A program made the translations under genes and the position numbers. This document shows positions 32,318 to 43,621 of a stretch of DNA of 64,000 nt, in pieces. The notes beneath the pieces were generated by a model. That model was not told the DNA's origin and did not search any database. It saw only the letters and a program-made list of their open reading frames with translations. This DNA is from Channallabes apus (Eukaryota; Chordata; Actinopteri; Siluriformes; Clariidae): contig CM060125.1 of assembly GCA_030522415.1 (NCBI GenBank), forward strand, positions 4,088,401-4,152,400, given 5' to 3'. Within the stretch, counting starts at the first letter, position 1. The number at the start of each line of letters is the position of its first letter.

Positions 32318-35133
32318 GTCGTAATCCAGACATCTGCGGACCAACTGTTGGGCCGACGGTACATCAACCTCCGGCTCTGGGTGGTTGAACACGGAGGGTT
32401 GGAAACTGTGGCATACCTCAAATGGGCTTAGGTTGGTGGCAGAGGAGATGTGGAGGTTGTGTGACAGCTCTGCCCAGATGAGGTAGCATGCCCAGGAGCG
32501 CTGGCGGTCCGCTACGAAACATCTCAGGTAGCGCTCCAGTTGTTGGTTGGTCCGCTCCGTCTGACCGTCTGTGGGTGGTATCCGGAGGACAGACTGCAGG
32601 TGGAGTCGATCAGACGGCAGAAGGCCTTCCAGAACTGGGCTGTGAACTGGGGCCCTCTGTCCGAGACGATATCCTTGGGGAACCCATGCAGACGGACTAC
32701 GTGCTCTAATATCAGTTCTGCGGTTTCCTTTGCTGACGGGAGTCCGGCGAGAGCCACCAGATGCACGGTCTTAGAGAACCGATCCACGATCGTGAGGATG
32801 GTGTCCTTTCCTTCGGAGGCCGGCAGGCCCGTGATGAAGTCAACGGCAATGTGCGTCCAGGGCCGTCGAGGGACTGGGAGCGGTTGCAGTTCTCCTGGGG
32901 ATGGTTGGTTGGTGTTTTTTGCCCTGGCGCACACTGGGCATGCCTGAACGAACTCTTGGGCGTCCCTCGTCATGGACGGCCACCAGAAGTCCCGCTGGAG
33001 GAATTGGAGGGATCGTCGGGTGCCCGGATGGCCTGAAATTGGGGAGGAATGTCCCCAGTGGAGAACCTCTGGTCTCATCCCCTCGGGCACGAAGAGTCGT
33101 CCAGGTGGCACACCTGCCGGTTCGGTCTCTGTACCTCGTGCCTGGCGCACTCTCGTTTCCAGGTCCAGTTGCAGAGGGGCGATGATCTTGGAAGAGGGGA
33201 GGACAGACGCGGGGTCCGCCCGAGGGAGGTCCACCTCTAGTTGTCGGGAGAGGGCGTCCGCTTTGGTGTTCTTGGACCCCGGGCGATATGAGAGGTGAAA
33301 GTTGTAATTTTCAAAAAATAATGCCCACCGCGCCTGTCGTGGATTTAGCTGTTTGATGGTTCTGATGGTGATTAGATTCTGGTGGTCCGTCCAGATTATG
33401 AATGGCTCACTGACGCCCTGGAGCCAGTGATGCCACTCCTCCAGAGCCCACTTTATGGCCAGCAGTTCGCGGTCCCCTACCCCGTATCGCTGCTGAGTGG
33501 AGTCAAACTTTCTGGAGAAAAAACCACATGGGTGTAGTTTTTGATCTGGACCTTGCTGTGAGAGGATAGCTCCAGTGCCCACATCTGAAGCATCCACCTC
33601 TACAACGAATGGTTTACTGGCATCTGGTTGGTGGAGAATCGGTGCAGTGGTGAAGCGATGACAAAGTGATCGGAAAGCGGAGGCAGCTGCCGGGTTGAGG
33701 TGAAAAGGGAGAGAGGAGGGACGGGTCAGAGTGGTTAGGGGGGCGGCAACTGTACTGTAGTCCCGGATAAAGCGACGATAAAAGTTCGCAAACCCGAGAA
33801 ACCGTTGAAGCTGCTTGAGGGTCTTGGGTAGGTGCCAATGACGCACAACTTCTAGTTTCTGCGGGTCCATGGCCACACCCTGGGGCGAGATGACAAAACC
33901 CAGGAACGTGGTGGAGCGCTCGTGAAAAGTGCACTTTTCCAATTTACAGTACAGTTGGTGGGCGAGTAATCTCTTTAGAACCGCCCTGACGTGCTGGGTG
34001 TGTTCTTCCATGGTGCGTGAATATATCAGAATATCGTCCAGGTAAGCGAATGCCCACCGACCGAGCATGTCCCGAAGGACATCATTGATGAAGTGTTGGA
34101 ATGCGGCAGGGGCATTGCACAGTCCGAATGGGATGACGAGGGTTTCATAGTGTCCGGTGGGGGTGATGAATGCCGTCTTCCACTCATCGCCCTCTCTGAT
34201 GCGCACTAAGTTGTAGGCGCTCCGGAGGTCCAACTTCGTAAAGACGGTGGCGCCAGAGAGGGCGTCCAGGGCTGAGTTGGTAAGAGGCAGAGGATGTCGG
34301 TTTTTGATGGTGAGGTTGTTGAGCCCCCGATAGTCGACACAAGGGCGAAGTTCACCGCCTCTTTTCTTCATGAAGAAGAACCCCGCGGCGGCAGGTGAGG
34401 AGGAGGGCCTGATGGTGCCTTGGCGCAGGGCGTTGTTTACATATTCCTCCATCACCTGGGTCTCGGTGGATGTGAGTGAGTAGAGATGGCCGCGGGGTGG
34501 GACCGTACCGGGTTGGAGGTCTATGGCGAGGTCGTATGGACGATGTGGAGGAAGATGGGTGGCTCGTCATCTGCAGAAGACCTCCGCTAGGTCTCGATAC
34601 GGCTCGGGGATGGAGTTGGTGTCGACGTCGGGGGCCTCGGACTCCCTCGAGCACGTCCCAGCCGCTGCCCGTAGGCATAGTTCGTTGCAGGTCGTGCCCC
34701 ACTGGAGGATCCGGTTCTGGGTCCAGGAAATTAGAGGGTCATGCTGGAGCAGCCAGGGATGTCCTAGGATGATGGGAGGTGAGGAGATGGAGGTGACGAA
34801 AAATTTTAGCTGTTCGTGATGTTGGTCAATGGAGACGGTGATAGATTCGGTCCGGGTGCTGATCGGGCTGGTGGATAGGGGGCGACCGTCTACAGATGTG
34901 ATACGAACGGGCTGGGATAACGCCTCGAGTTTTACTCCCAGGGTTTTGGCATATGCGGAGTCAATGAAGTTACCTGCTGCCCCGGAGTCGATGAATGCAG
35001 CACTTCGGACTCGTTTGTGGCCAACCTGGAGGTGTACCTGAACCGTGAGACGGGAGGAGTTGGTGGTGATGGCGGAGAGACGAAGGTGACCCGGCGAGTA
35101 TCTCTCTCCTCTCACCGGGCCTGGGCGTTTCCC
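32318..35133 (-). pseudogene. pol: Gypsy-1 pol (protease-RT-RNase H-integrase)
   Basis: Polyprotein that in intact elements matures Gag, copies the RNA and inserts the DNA. It opens in the -1 frame relative to gag. Protease active site DSG at 34981-34989 (AFIDSGAAGNF). Reverse transcriptase shows [11 protein letters not shown] and the catalytic YLDD at 34033-34044. RNase H shows [12 protein letters not shown] and [14 protein letters not shown]. Integrase has an HHCC zinc domain ([10 protein letters not shown]...CPVCARAK), then AVDFITG and VSDRGPQF with the first two catalytic Asp. One TGA at 34567-34569 splits protease from reverse transcriptase. A 4-nt deletion within GACGGACG-type repeats just after HPQT shifts the frame before the catalytic Glu. 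The C-terminus, where a chromodomain would be expected, is deleted at 32318. Confidence 0.95.
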
Positions 35134-36162
35134 GGTCTGAGAGGACAGGTTGCCCGGTGATGTGTGGCTGACCCGCAATAGGCACAGAGTCCTTCACGGA
35201 AGCGTCTCTCCCGTTCTGCAGCGGTCAAGGAGGCGCGTCCTAGTTGCATGGGTTCCCCGGCTCCTGTGTCAACCACGGCAGGAGGTGGAGAACCGACATG
35301 TCCAGGGGTGGAGTAGGTGACGGAGTCTGTGGGTCATGGAGTGGTGACGGTGAAGGTGGGTGCGGGTCGTGGAGAGGTGACGGTGAAGGTGGGTGCGGGT
35401 GGCAGGGTGCGAGGAGCTGGCCTCGGGCGAGAGAGGAGGCGCTGGTCGATCCGGAGAGCGAGTTGGATCAGGCCCTCCAAGGTCGCAGGAAGCTCTCGCC
35501 CGGCTAGTTCGTCCTTGATTCGAGAAGCCAGGCCCTTGTAGTAGGACGTCCGGAGCGCTGCATCGCCCCACGTGGTCTGAACGGCAAGGGTGCGAAACTC
35601 CGCTGTGTAGTAGCTCACGGGCAATCCTCCCTGCCTCAGGTGGTAGAGTCTGGTGTCGGTCTCCACTTCGCCCGCTGGATGTTCGAAGGTGAGTCTGAGT
35701 TGGTGGGTGAACTCATTGTATGAGTGGGCGGTGTCCGTATCTGCTTGTAGAACTGCCGTGGCCCACTCAGCTGCCTGCCCTTTTAGCAACGAGACGAGAA
35801 GAGCAATGCGAAGGCGATCGGTGGAGTACTTGGTGGCATTGAACTCAAACACCAGATCGAGAGCTGTCAGAAATACACTGCACTTCCCATCCGTGCCGTT
35901 CCACTTCTCTGGTAGAGAAAGAAAAACATCAGAAGGGCGGGGGGGGGGGATGATGCGGCGCCGCGGCCTCCGCGGCGTGCGATCGAGCAGTGACGCCATC
36001 AACAGCTGCGCGGAGATCCGCATTCTCCCGCCGGAGCTCAGCGACCTCGCGGCGGAGAGAAGCGAGATCCCCGGTTAGCTGATTGATTAGCGCGGCATGC
36101 CGATCCACAACGTCGCAGAGACTCGCATAATCCGCTGGGTTCACCGCGGAAGGCTCAGTCAT
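35112..36162 (-). pseudogene. gag: Gypsy-1 gag (capsid/nucleocapsid)
   Basis: Structural protein that packages the element's RNA. It starts at ATG 36162-36160 (MTEPSAVNPAD), only a few nucleotides inside the 5' LTR. The N-terminal part has a heptad-like, charged stretch (LASLRREVAELRREN) that suggests a coiled coil. The frame breaks in a C-run (plus 35940-35948) and continues in a second frame with the Ty3-type capsid region (LPEKWNGTDGKCSVFL, then KGQAAEWATAVL, YNEFTHQLRLTFEHP, YYKGLASRIKDEL). It then passes through a Pro-rich repeat (TFTVTSPRPAP) to a stop at 35334. A third frame gives the CCHC zinc knuckle [14 protein letters not shown] (35145-35186) and the gag stop TGA at 35112-35114. 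At least two frame breaks make it non-functional. Confidence 0.9.
35127..35133 (-). promoter_or_regulatory. -1 ribosomal frameshift heptamer G GGA AAC between gag and pol
   Basis: Sense sequence CCG GGA AAC in the gag frame contains the slippery heptamer GGGAAAC (X XXY YYZ). Slipping back one base there enters the frame that reads [12 protein letters not shown] and continues into the protease, while the gag frame stops 13 nt after the heptamer. ACCGGG and CCCGGT flank the site as a possible stem. The same heptamer is used by the sushi-derived mammalian gene PEG10 (established knowledge). Confidence 0.8.
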
Positions 36163-36163
36163 T
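36153..36163 (-). promoter_or_regulatory. Self-priming primer-binding site of Gypsy-1
   Basis: One nucleotide inside the 5' LTR the sense strand reads AATGACTGAGC. This is not an obvious tRNA 3'-end complement. It is the exact reverse complement of GCTCAGTCATT in the LTR at 36449-36439, the predicted RNA 5' end. This matches the Tf1-type self-priming layout. The gag ATG lies within it. Confidence 0.75.
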
Positions 36164-36164
36164 C

Positions 36165-36547
36165 TGTCAAGATGGACTAACCTGAGGTGACCAGAAGACG
36201 TAGCTTTAGCAGTTAGCCCAACGTAGGGTGGAGGATAAACCCAAACGCGGAAAGAAGCGAGTAGGCAGGATAGCCACGCGATTTAGTCTAAGGACTCTCA
36301 CAAAAACGGAGCAAGGGAAAAACACAAATTTAACCCGCGTCCTGTAGATACACACACAATAGCAAAAGACAACGGAACCAACATGTGAGTACTCACGGTT
36401 TGCTGAAACGACAACTGGAGCTGACATGGGCCGAACTCAATGACTGAGCGGTAAGCCATCGTTTGTTTACCTCTTTTATACTTCCTGGTTTTGCGCCCGT
36501 CTTACTTCCGGGTCCTAGTGCCGGGCGCAGATTGAGTGTGTATGACA
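36165..36547 (-). repeat. Gypsy-1 5' LTR, complete
   Basis: 383 bp, TG...CA ends in both orientations (sense TGTCATACAC...ATCTTGACA). Sense TATAAAAG at 36480-36473 is followed 31 nt later by GCTCAGTCATT at 36449, a good fit for the transcription start. No clear AATAAA is seen. Confidence 0.95.
36473..36480 (-). promoter_or_regulatory. TATA box of the Gypsy-1 5' LTR
   Basis: Sense TATAAAAG. Transcription starting about 31 nt downstream (36449) gives an RNA whose first 11 nt pair with the primer-binding site. This octamer is absent from the truncated 3' LTR. Confidence 0.7.
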
Positions 36548-37156
36548 GTGTGGGGTTTTTTTTGCAGGTAATCTAGCTACAGTACTAAATATAAATACCA
36601 TTTTGTTTATTATTTTGGCCTGGGTCCACCCTGAATCTGATCCTCCTCCTCCTCCTGTTTTGTGTGTGTGTGTGTTTGTATATACAAACCTCATTATTTC
36701 ATCAGTTAATGATTGGATCTAGTTCTTTCTGCCATATACCACCATTTCCATACAGTTTAAAATAGAACCCTGAACCATTCTTTTGCTGTTTGGCCCTAGA
36801 CTGGGACGTAACACCATATTTAAGTGACCACTTTGATTTTCAAGCACAAGAAAGACAACAGCTTTATTATGCAAAGGTGTTCCATCAGTTAAAAACAACT
36901 AGTTTGAGATTTATATCTGCTCATCTTTTTTGAACTACGCTAGAATGCCTCATTCCACCCCCGCTGTTAATAAAAATAAAAAAGTAACTCGGTAACTTTT
37001 ACTCTGAGTAAATTTTTTAATGAGCTACTTTTTACTTTTACTTGAGTAGATTTTTATAATGGTAACTTTACTTGTACTTAAGTAAAATTTCACTGAAGTA
37101 ACAGTACTTGTACTTGAGTACAAAATTGTATTACTCTTTCCACCTTTGCACGTAGA

Positions 37157-38555
37157 AGTACCATTTTTTTAACCCAAGTAAAAGCACTAGGTATTTGCTC
37201 TGTAATGTACTTTAAGTACATTAAGCACAAAGCATTTATATTTCTTATTTGAATATTTTCTTTTCATACTCTTATTTTTCTTTTTATTACTATCATCTTA
37301 TTTGATATTTTTTATTTAAATACACAATTTTCTTTAAAATTTTAGGTCATGGCCAGTTGTTAAAACATTTTACTGCATATCATACTGTGCATGGCTGTGT
37401 ACTGTATGTGACAAATAAAATTTAAATTTGAAATACGAAAGTACAGTACAAGAGCTTCAAAACAGATTTTTCATGGCTATCTATCCAACTGATTACCTTT
37501 ACAGTATTTTTAAGTATTTCAAACACAACTGATTAAACACATGCTGTTGAAAACTGGATTTGCTTTCTACAGAAATCTAAAATGTTTGTCTATTTGTTTT
37601 TGGCTATTCTTTAAGTAAAAATACATAACAAGTAACAAATAAACATACAAATTGTTGCCTGAGTACAGATTGTTTACTTAATTTTTTAACAAAACCTATA
37701 TTAATTATTTGACGGTTCAGTTTAGACATAAAGAAGAGTAATTACTGCATAAGTTTTGCATAGTACAAAGGATGTTGTAGCTAGAATGATGAACAACTTT
37801 CAGCATTGCTGAGTTTCAGGGATAAAGAAGAGACCATGTTACAGTGATGCAAGTAGCCACTCTCCCATGCTTGTAGTTTTATTTCAAGTAGCTGTGGCTG
37901 AGAGATTATTAAGAGATTATTACGTTTCTGGAAAATTGCCAATGAAGAATTGGCCCTGGACTTGATGCCATTACTTGTTGATAGCAACTTGATCTGACAA
38001 ATTATAGTATATATGGCAAGGACGATTTTTAGAATCTTTAATTACTTTACTGTAATAGCTTAGCTGGCTAGTTGCTATCGTTGGTACCCTGTATTTATTA
38101 AACATGGGCATACGGCAAGCATGCAGAATGTAATAAGGTTAAATGGTGAGCCTAAGCATTATACATTTGTTATAAACAAAAATACATTGTTATTTGTGTG
38201 AAACACAAACCAAGCCCACAAGAGTTAATATTGCTTTTTGTCAGTATGTTAGCTAGTTAACTAGATCACTTCTAATCTCACCTTAACTACTGAGCCCATT
38301 TGAGAGGCTTGAAAAAGGAACCAGAAGAATCTGAAGTCCAGAGAACAAGTTGGCGGGATCCATTGCCAAGGTGCGCTAACCAGTCAGCACTTCCATAATG
38401 ACCTGGTGCAATTATTTTTGTTCTTGTCCATCTCAGGTTACAGAATTGAGTTCAAGTAAAAAGAAATGGCAACTTGAATGCTGTATGATACAAAAACAAC
38501 CTTGAAAATAAATTCATTCTGGGGGAAAAAAAATCACATGTGAAAGTAAATTTCC
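37157..38555. other. AT-rich unique DNA with a LINE-tail-like end
   Basis: A stretch ending in TGTGACAAATAAAATTTAAA near 37408 resembles a LINE 3' tail. Otherwise no gene or repeat seen. Confidence 0.35.
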
Positions 38556-38884
38556 ATCCATCCATTATCTATATTGCTTACTTGGGTAGGCTCGTGGAGG
38601 CCTGGAGCATATCCCAGGGAACTTGTACAGCTACTGAATGGGGTGCCAACTAATCGCACAATCACACACTTACACACTAAAGGCAGTTTGGAAAAGACAA
38701 TCAGCTTCCACTGCAGGTCTTTGGACTGTGTGAATCGAAATGGAATACCCAGAGGAAACCCACCATTCACTATAGGGAACATGCAAACTCCATAAATGCA
38801 GACCAGAGGTAAAATTTGAGTCCCCTTACCTTGGAGGAGTGAGGTGGAGGTGTGAGGCTAACCATTAAGCCAACCATGCCACCA
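38556..38884 (-). mobile_element. Old, decayed SINE (Mermaid/DANA-like)
   Basis: Minus-strand order is preserved: a TGGCATGG head remnant at the right, GGGTTTCCTCTGGGTATTCC, CAGTCCAAAGACCTGCAG, and a TCCATCCATCCATT-type tail at the left. It has many more substitutions than the copies at 7000 or 24138. No target duplication recognised. Confidence 0.75.
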
Positions 38885-41800
38885 GAAAATACATTTAAAT
38901 GAATTAATAAAATGAATTATATGAATAAATCAATCATGTGTAAAAAATAAAAAATGAAATATTAAATGTGAAGCGGTTAAAAACCACATGTAATACTGTC
39001 CCATGTGAAGTTCAAATTACTTTTTTGTAAATAAAAATCTCTTTGTCTCCGGGTTCCCCTTGCTGTCTTCTCATCTTAGTCATGCCAAAGCCATCAGCTG
39101 CAACTCCACAGGCTGTGTGATTACTTGTGGCTTCACTAGTTTTGGGGGAATAAGATCCACTCTCCCTAATCAAGTTAAACTCTCATGCACAGTGCAATGA
39201 CAATCAGGCACATTGATGCGGGAAAACAAGCATGCATCTCCACAGCTATTACCATGTTTGTCTCTTGTGACTGTTTGGAGATTGCACAGCCTGGAAAGAT
39301 GGCTCATGTCTTATGCCAAGATTAATAGTGATCAATGGCTTCGATTAACCTTTTCTCAACATAATTACAGTTTACACGGCAAATTTGTCATTAAATATTA
39401 TATATAAATACTGTGAAATAAAATGCACCTCATAAAAAAAACAGCTCCATAGAACTATTGAGAAGTCTAACCCACATACAGTATCTTATACAAAGTATAC
39501 TTGATAATAGAATTGTAAAGGACTTACTGTAAAGTTCTTTTTAATCCTACTTTAATCTCATCATCTGTCTGCGTTAATCTTATTTCGCTTTCCAAAAGGA
39601 TTAGCTACTGTTTCAGTTTTAGTTCAGGTGAGAATGGCAAATTAAGTGATCGCTTTCTATCCCCCCCCCCCCCCCCCTATCGTGTTCATTTTTCTATCAG
39701 CGTATTCGACCTTGATTCCATGTGAGACTCCGAGTGCTGAAGGACAATCCAATTGGCTGACGCTGCACTTTTGCCTGCAAATGGCCTGTAAGGCTCGGCG
39801 ACCACATGCTCTGGGCTGCTGCTTGATGAAGAAAAGTAATCAATGGAGTGAAGAATGATGAAGAAATAAAAGTAGAAGATGGACAAGCTGTAGAAACCAG
39901 TGTGGTGATACTGCAGTGACTTAAATGTAAAAGAGGAAAGGTGCAAATACAAAACAATAAACAGAACCTTTTAGTTTATACAGTATATATATGAATTAGT
40001 CCCTTTGACAAATATTAACTAGCATGTTAAATAAATCAGTAGTAGAATATTATACAGGTATGTCATATACTGTAAACCTCATGATTTCACATTCTCATTG
40101 TTAAAAGATTAAACTCCTGTAGAAATCCCTCTGTTACCTCCTGAATTGATTTATTCCCCTTTATGAATGAACTTTGCTGCAGTTCCACTTGTCAGGCTCA
40201 GCGCTACCGGGGTCAATAAACCAGAGGAAACTTGATGTTAGTGGATGCAGCTTAAGTGATTCTGTCGTGCTAATGATTCGATACATCAGGACAAATGCCA
40301 GACGCTTATAATATGTTGATTCACTATCGTTAATCTGCATTAAGTGCTGGACTCGCAGATGTACAATATGAGATTTATACTGTTGAGATTTTAATAAATT
40401 TTTAATGATACAGGTAGTTGTAGTGGAATTTAGAGACTAATTGAGGGAACAATTAATAATACATATCCTCGTTCTGGGATATCACCATGATTTGGGTTAG
40501 TGATCAGTAATCTTAACACACATATGCACATATACACTAAACAAACAAACAAAAAACAACAAGTCATTTGTGACTAATAGTGGCATTCAACCCTGGAATA
40601 GTTGCCATGATCATTACAGTATGTTACATTTTTGGAAAACAATTAAAAAATAAATAAATTTGGGTTTGCAAAATAAAATAATAAAACATTATTTTAATTA
40701 ATATAAAAAAATAATAAAATAATTAGATCTCCAGCATTAATACTTTTGTAACGGTCAGTGGTGGTAATGCTGTTATTTATGACATACAAAAGGACAGAAT
40801 ATTGTACTCTTTGTGGTTTCTCTGAACACGACAAGCTGTGTTTTTTGTCTTAATAATCTTAACAGAGAAAATAACAGAATGACTGTCTATAACTTACAGC
40901 AGTGGAAGTGATCATAGAAACTAATGTGTTTTGTTTAACAAATAGAAAAGTGTTGAAAGGAAACAAATTGATGTGGTATAAGAGGAATAAAATAACTGGA
41001 AATATGTTGTTAGAAAAAAAACATTATCTGCAGGATGAACAGTACATGTAATGTCAGTAGCATGACCTATCATGTATTATATCCACCAGAAATAATAAGC
41101 CAGTCCAAGACTTTCTATTATACTGTATCTTAAGAGTTTTATGTATTCTGCATTACCAGAGTATTTTTTGCTTTAAGTATTAAATACACACAAGTCTAAA
41201 CTAAATAAACTAATAAATAGGGTTGAAGCCCCTGTCAAGAAAGACTAACATACCAGAAAAACGATCACATATACGTTTTTTTTTTCAGGTTCATGTCAAG
41301 AAAATGAAGGCTATTTTTTATTACTAATATTTTGAATAATGGTTGAAAATGTTATCGCTCAAGCTGTTTCAGCCAGTTAAAGCATATGGAAGATCATAAC
41401 TTTCATAAACATGGACATAAACGATAGGTGCATAGGTCATTTGTTTGAGTTTCCAGGAAGCTACACTAAAAGGTGACTAAATTGCTGCCTGCAGCTTTCT
41501 GGCTGGTCATGAAAAATCGGTGCGATGGATTGGCAGAGAGAGATTTAGTTGCACATGGCAGAGGTCAGTGTATTGTGTATTCTGTGCAGTCAATAATAAA
41601 GTTAGGACGTATGCCTGCTGAAAGTTAATGAGCAATCGCAAGGACCTTGAAAAGTAATTTGCATCGTAGTGTTAGCTGCCCGTCCGGCTCTGAACCACCC
41701 AGGGAGCTTGAGTCATCGCAATCCCGCCCACAGACATGACACATATGGAGGAGAGTCCTGCTCCTATTACGGATGCTCGACTCTGAAACACTGTTATAGT

Positions 41801-42942
41801 GTGTAGATTCATGTATTTAAACATACACAGTACTGTATCTCCATCTGTTTTTACTGAGCTGCAGGAACACATTAAATACACAAAGAGGTTAATCGGATAC
41901 CAAAACTGGTTCTGATAAAATAAATTAATAGATACATGAGTAACTTAGCATCAGGGAACATTTTATTTAACCCTATTTACAGTATGTTGATTCCTGTTAT
42001 CTAATATAAGAAATTAATTCTACTCTTGTAATTTATGTTGAAGATGGTATAGTGTTTAAAGAGCATCTTTAAAAGGAAGCAGTAAAGTGGCTGATCAGAG
42101 CACACAGAGCAGTATTAGTGAGAAGGGTCATTAAAAATGAGCCCAAGAGACAATGAATTATGCCCTGATGTACTGTAGACCCTGGCAAGCAAGGGGAAAC
42201 TGAAATGCACATGTCTCAGTGCCCAGTATTTGCAAACTGGAGTACCACTGACCATTTTTTTGCTTTACTGCTCCATGCTCTACACAATTCACGACATCAT
42301 TTTACTAACCACACTTTCAGAAAGACTCTATTAAATGCTATATTTCTTTGATTATTAATTGTGAAATTGAATACAAAAAAGCTGGCTTTCATTAATTTTA
42401 ATTAATTCATTAACATAACAACATACAGTATAGTTCACTAGACTTACTTGACAAATATCATGTGCTATAGTATGTGTTGTATGAGAATACATACCATCAA
42501 ATCAGAATGGTAAATCGCTTTTCCTAACACCAGAATAAGGAATGAGGAACACCTACTGTATTGGCCTGCAACCTAATGACTCAGTTTTCAGGAAAGAAAA
42601 CCACCACTTACCACTTATGTCATTTCTCTAAATGGAAACAGGCCTTTATCAGATTTGTGAAGATAACACGCAAACATACAGTATACACACACGCACACAC
42701 ATAAAACCTCAACCATAACACAAAAGCTTGAACAGTAACAGCTGCATTTTTTATGACTGTAATAAAGCACAACACAGGACAGAACTTAATTTACACATTA
42801 ACACATTTTCGAATGGCTGAATTCCATTATCAGTTTGTACACTTCAATTAAATCTAGCACTGCTCACAGACATGGTGATAACATATCCTACCATACTTTA
42901 TACTGAAAATGTTTTCGATTGAACTCTTACATTGTACTTTTG
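38885..42942. other. Unique DNA with candidate regulatory patches
   Basis: No gene seen. A 17-nt C-run at 39661-39677 precedes a GC-balanced patch (39690-39860). 40110-40460 is repeat-free with many TAAT/ATTA cores, for example GTGCTAATGATTCGATACAT near 40267. 41560-41800 is similar. The rest is AT-rich. Confidence 0.35.
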
Positions 42943-42952
42943 ACTTGCAAAA

Positions 42953-43242
42953 GCATCCCACCTCATCTTCTATTCCGCTTTATCCTGTATTCAGGGTCAC
43001 AAGGACCTGGAGCCGATCCCAGGAGTCTTAGGGCACGAGGTAAGGTACGCCCTGGACAGGGTGCCAATCCATCGCAGAGCACACACACATACACACACCC
43101 TTTCATCCATTGACACAATACGGGCAATTTGGGAATGCCAATTAGCCTAACCTGCATGGGGAAAACATGCAAACTCCATGCACACAGAGACGGGAATCGA
43201 GTCTGGCCTGGATCCTGGAGGTGCAAGGCGACAGTGCTAATC
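42953..43242 (-). mobile_element. SINE (Mermaid/DANA-like), internally deleted
   Basis: Minus strand. The body is interrupted by a deletion of the CAGTCCAAAGATATGC...CCACCAAGC part near 43157 and the head lacks its first bases. Flanked by a 10-bp direct repeat ACTTGCAAAA (42943-42952 and 43243-43252). Confidence 0.9.
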
Positions 43243-43298
43243 ACTTGCAAAATCAAACTTAGTATAATTGATTAATGTTTTAAGGATACATTTTTGTT

Positions 43299-43447
43299 AG
43301 CATGATGGTATAGTGGGTCGCCCTGTGCCCGGTCACCTCCAGGGATTAATTCCTGCTGGTCTGTGTGTGTGGATTTGCATGTTCTCCCCATGCTTGGTGG
43401 GTTTCCTCCAGGTACTATGGTTTCCTCCCATTGTCCAAATACCTGCC
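43299..43447 (+). mobile_element. Decayed SINE fragment, plus strand
   Basis: Head-like GCATGATGGTATAGTGGGTC followed by TTTGCATGTTCTCCCCATGC and TTTCCTCCCATTGTCCAAAT. The 3' half is missing. It lies in opposite orientation to the SINE 57 bp upstream. Confidence 0.75.
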
Positions 43448-43621
43448 CTATTTCCAGTACAGCCTACTGCTACCGAATCTTTACTGGTATGCAGTACTGG
43501 ATAATATTCTATTTGAAATTACTCACATTTGTCACAAACAGAATAGGAGCGTTAAGGTATGTTAACAGAAAAATAATCCAGGGAACATAGAATTCTGAGA
43601 ACATCCTGTCATATTTCTTTG

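Larger units (their letters stand above)
32012..36547 (-). mobile_element. Gypsy (chromovirus/sushi-like) LTR retrotransposon, Gypsy-1
   Basis: Minus-strand element. The outer edges are TGTCAAG (32012) and TATGACA (36547), flanked by GTGTG on both sides (32007-32011 and 36548-36552). The duplication is perfect but low-complexity. Order in sense: 5' LTR (36547-36165), primer-binding site, gag, pol (protease, reverse transcriptase, RNase H, integrase), then a truncated 3' LTR. By eye the two LTRs differ at about 7 of 306 aligned bases, so insertion was fairly recent. The copy is dead: frameshifts in gag and integrase, a stop in pol, and loss of the end of pol plus part of the 3' LTR at 32317/32318. 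Confidence 0.95.
31432..37148. mobile_element. hAT-type element interrupted by a Gypsy retrotransposon
   Basis: Left end CAGAGGTGTAAAGTAACG; right end, inverted, CAAAGGTGGAAAGAGTAAT. Perfect 8-bp direct repeats CACGTAGA at 31424-31431 and 37149-37156. Without the inserted Gypsy-1 (32012-36547) the element would be about 1.2 kb. It has no transposase. Near the left end lies a compact promoter-like unit, TGACGTCA (CRE) near 31768 and TATATAAA near 31790. A shorter, inverted relative at 52472-53127 has lost the middle. Confidence 0.9.

Noticed and set aside
34476..34772. Plus-strand open frames across 32.5-36.1 kb
   Set aside because: They are antisense shadows of the GC-rich Gypsy-1 pol and gag genes.
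36421..36500. Host gene promoter at the TATA box near 36480
   Set aside because: It lies within the Gypsy-1 LTR and is explained by the element.
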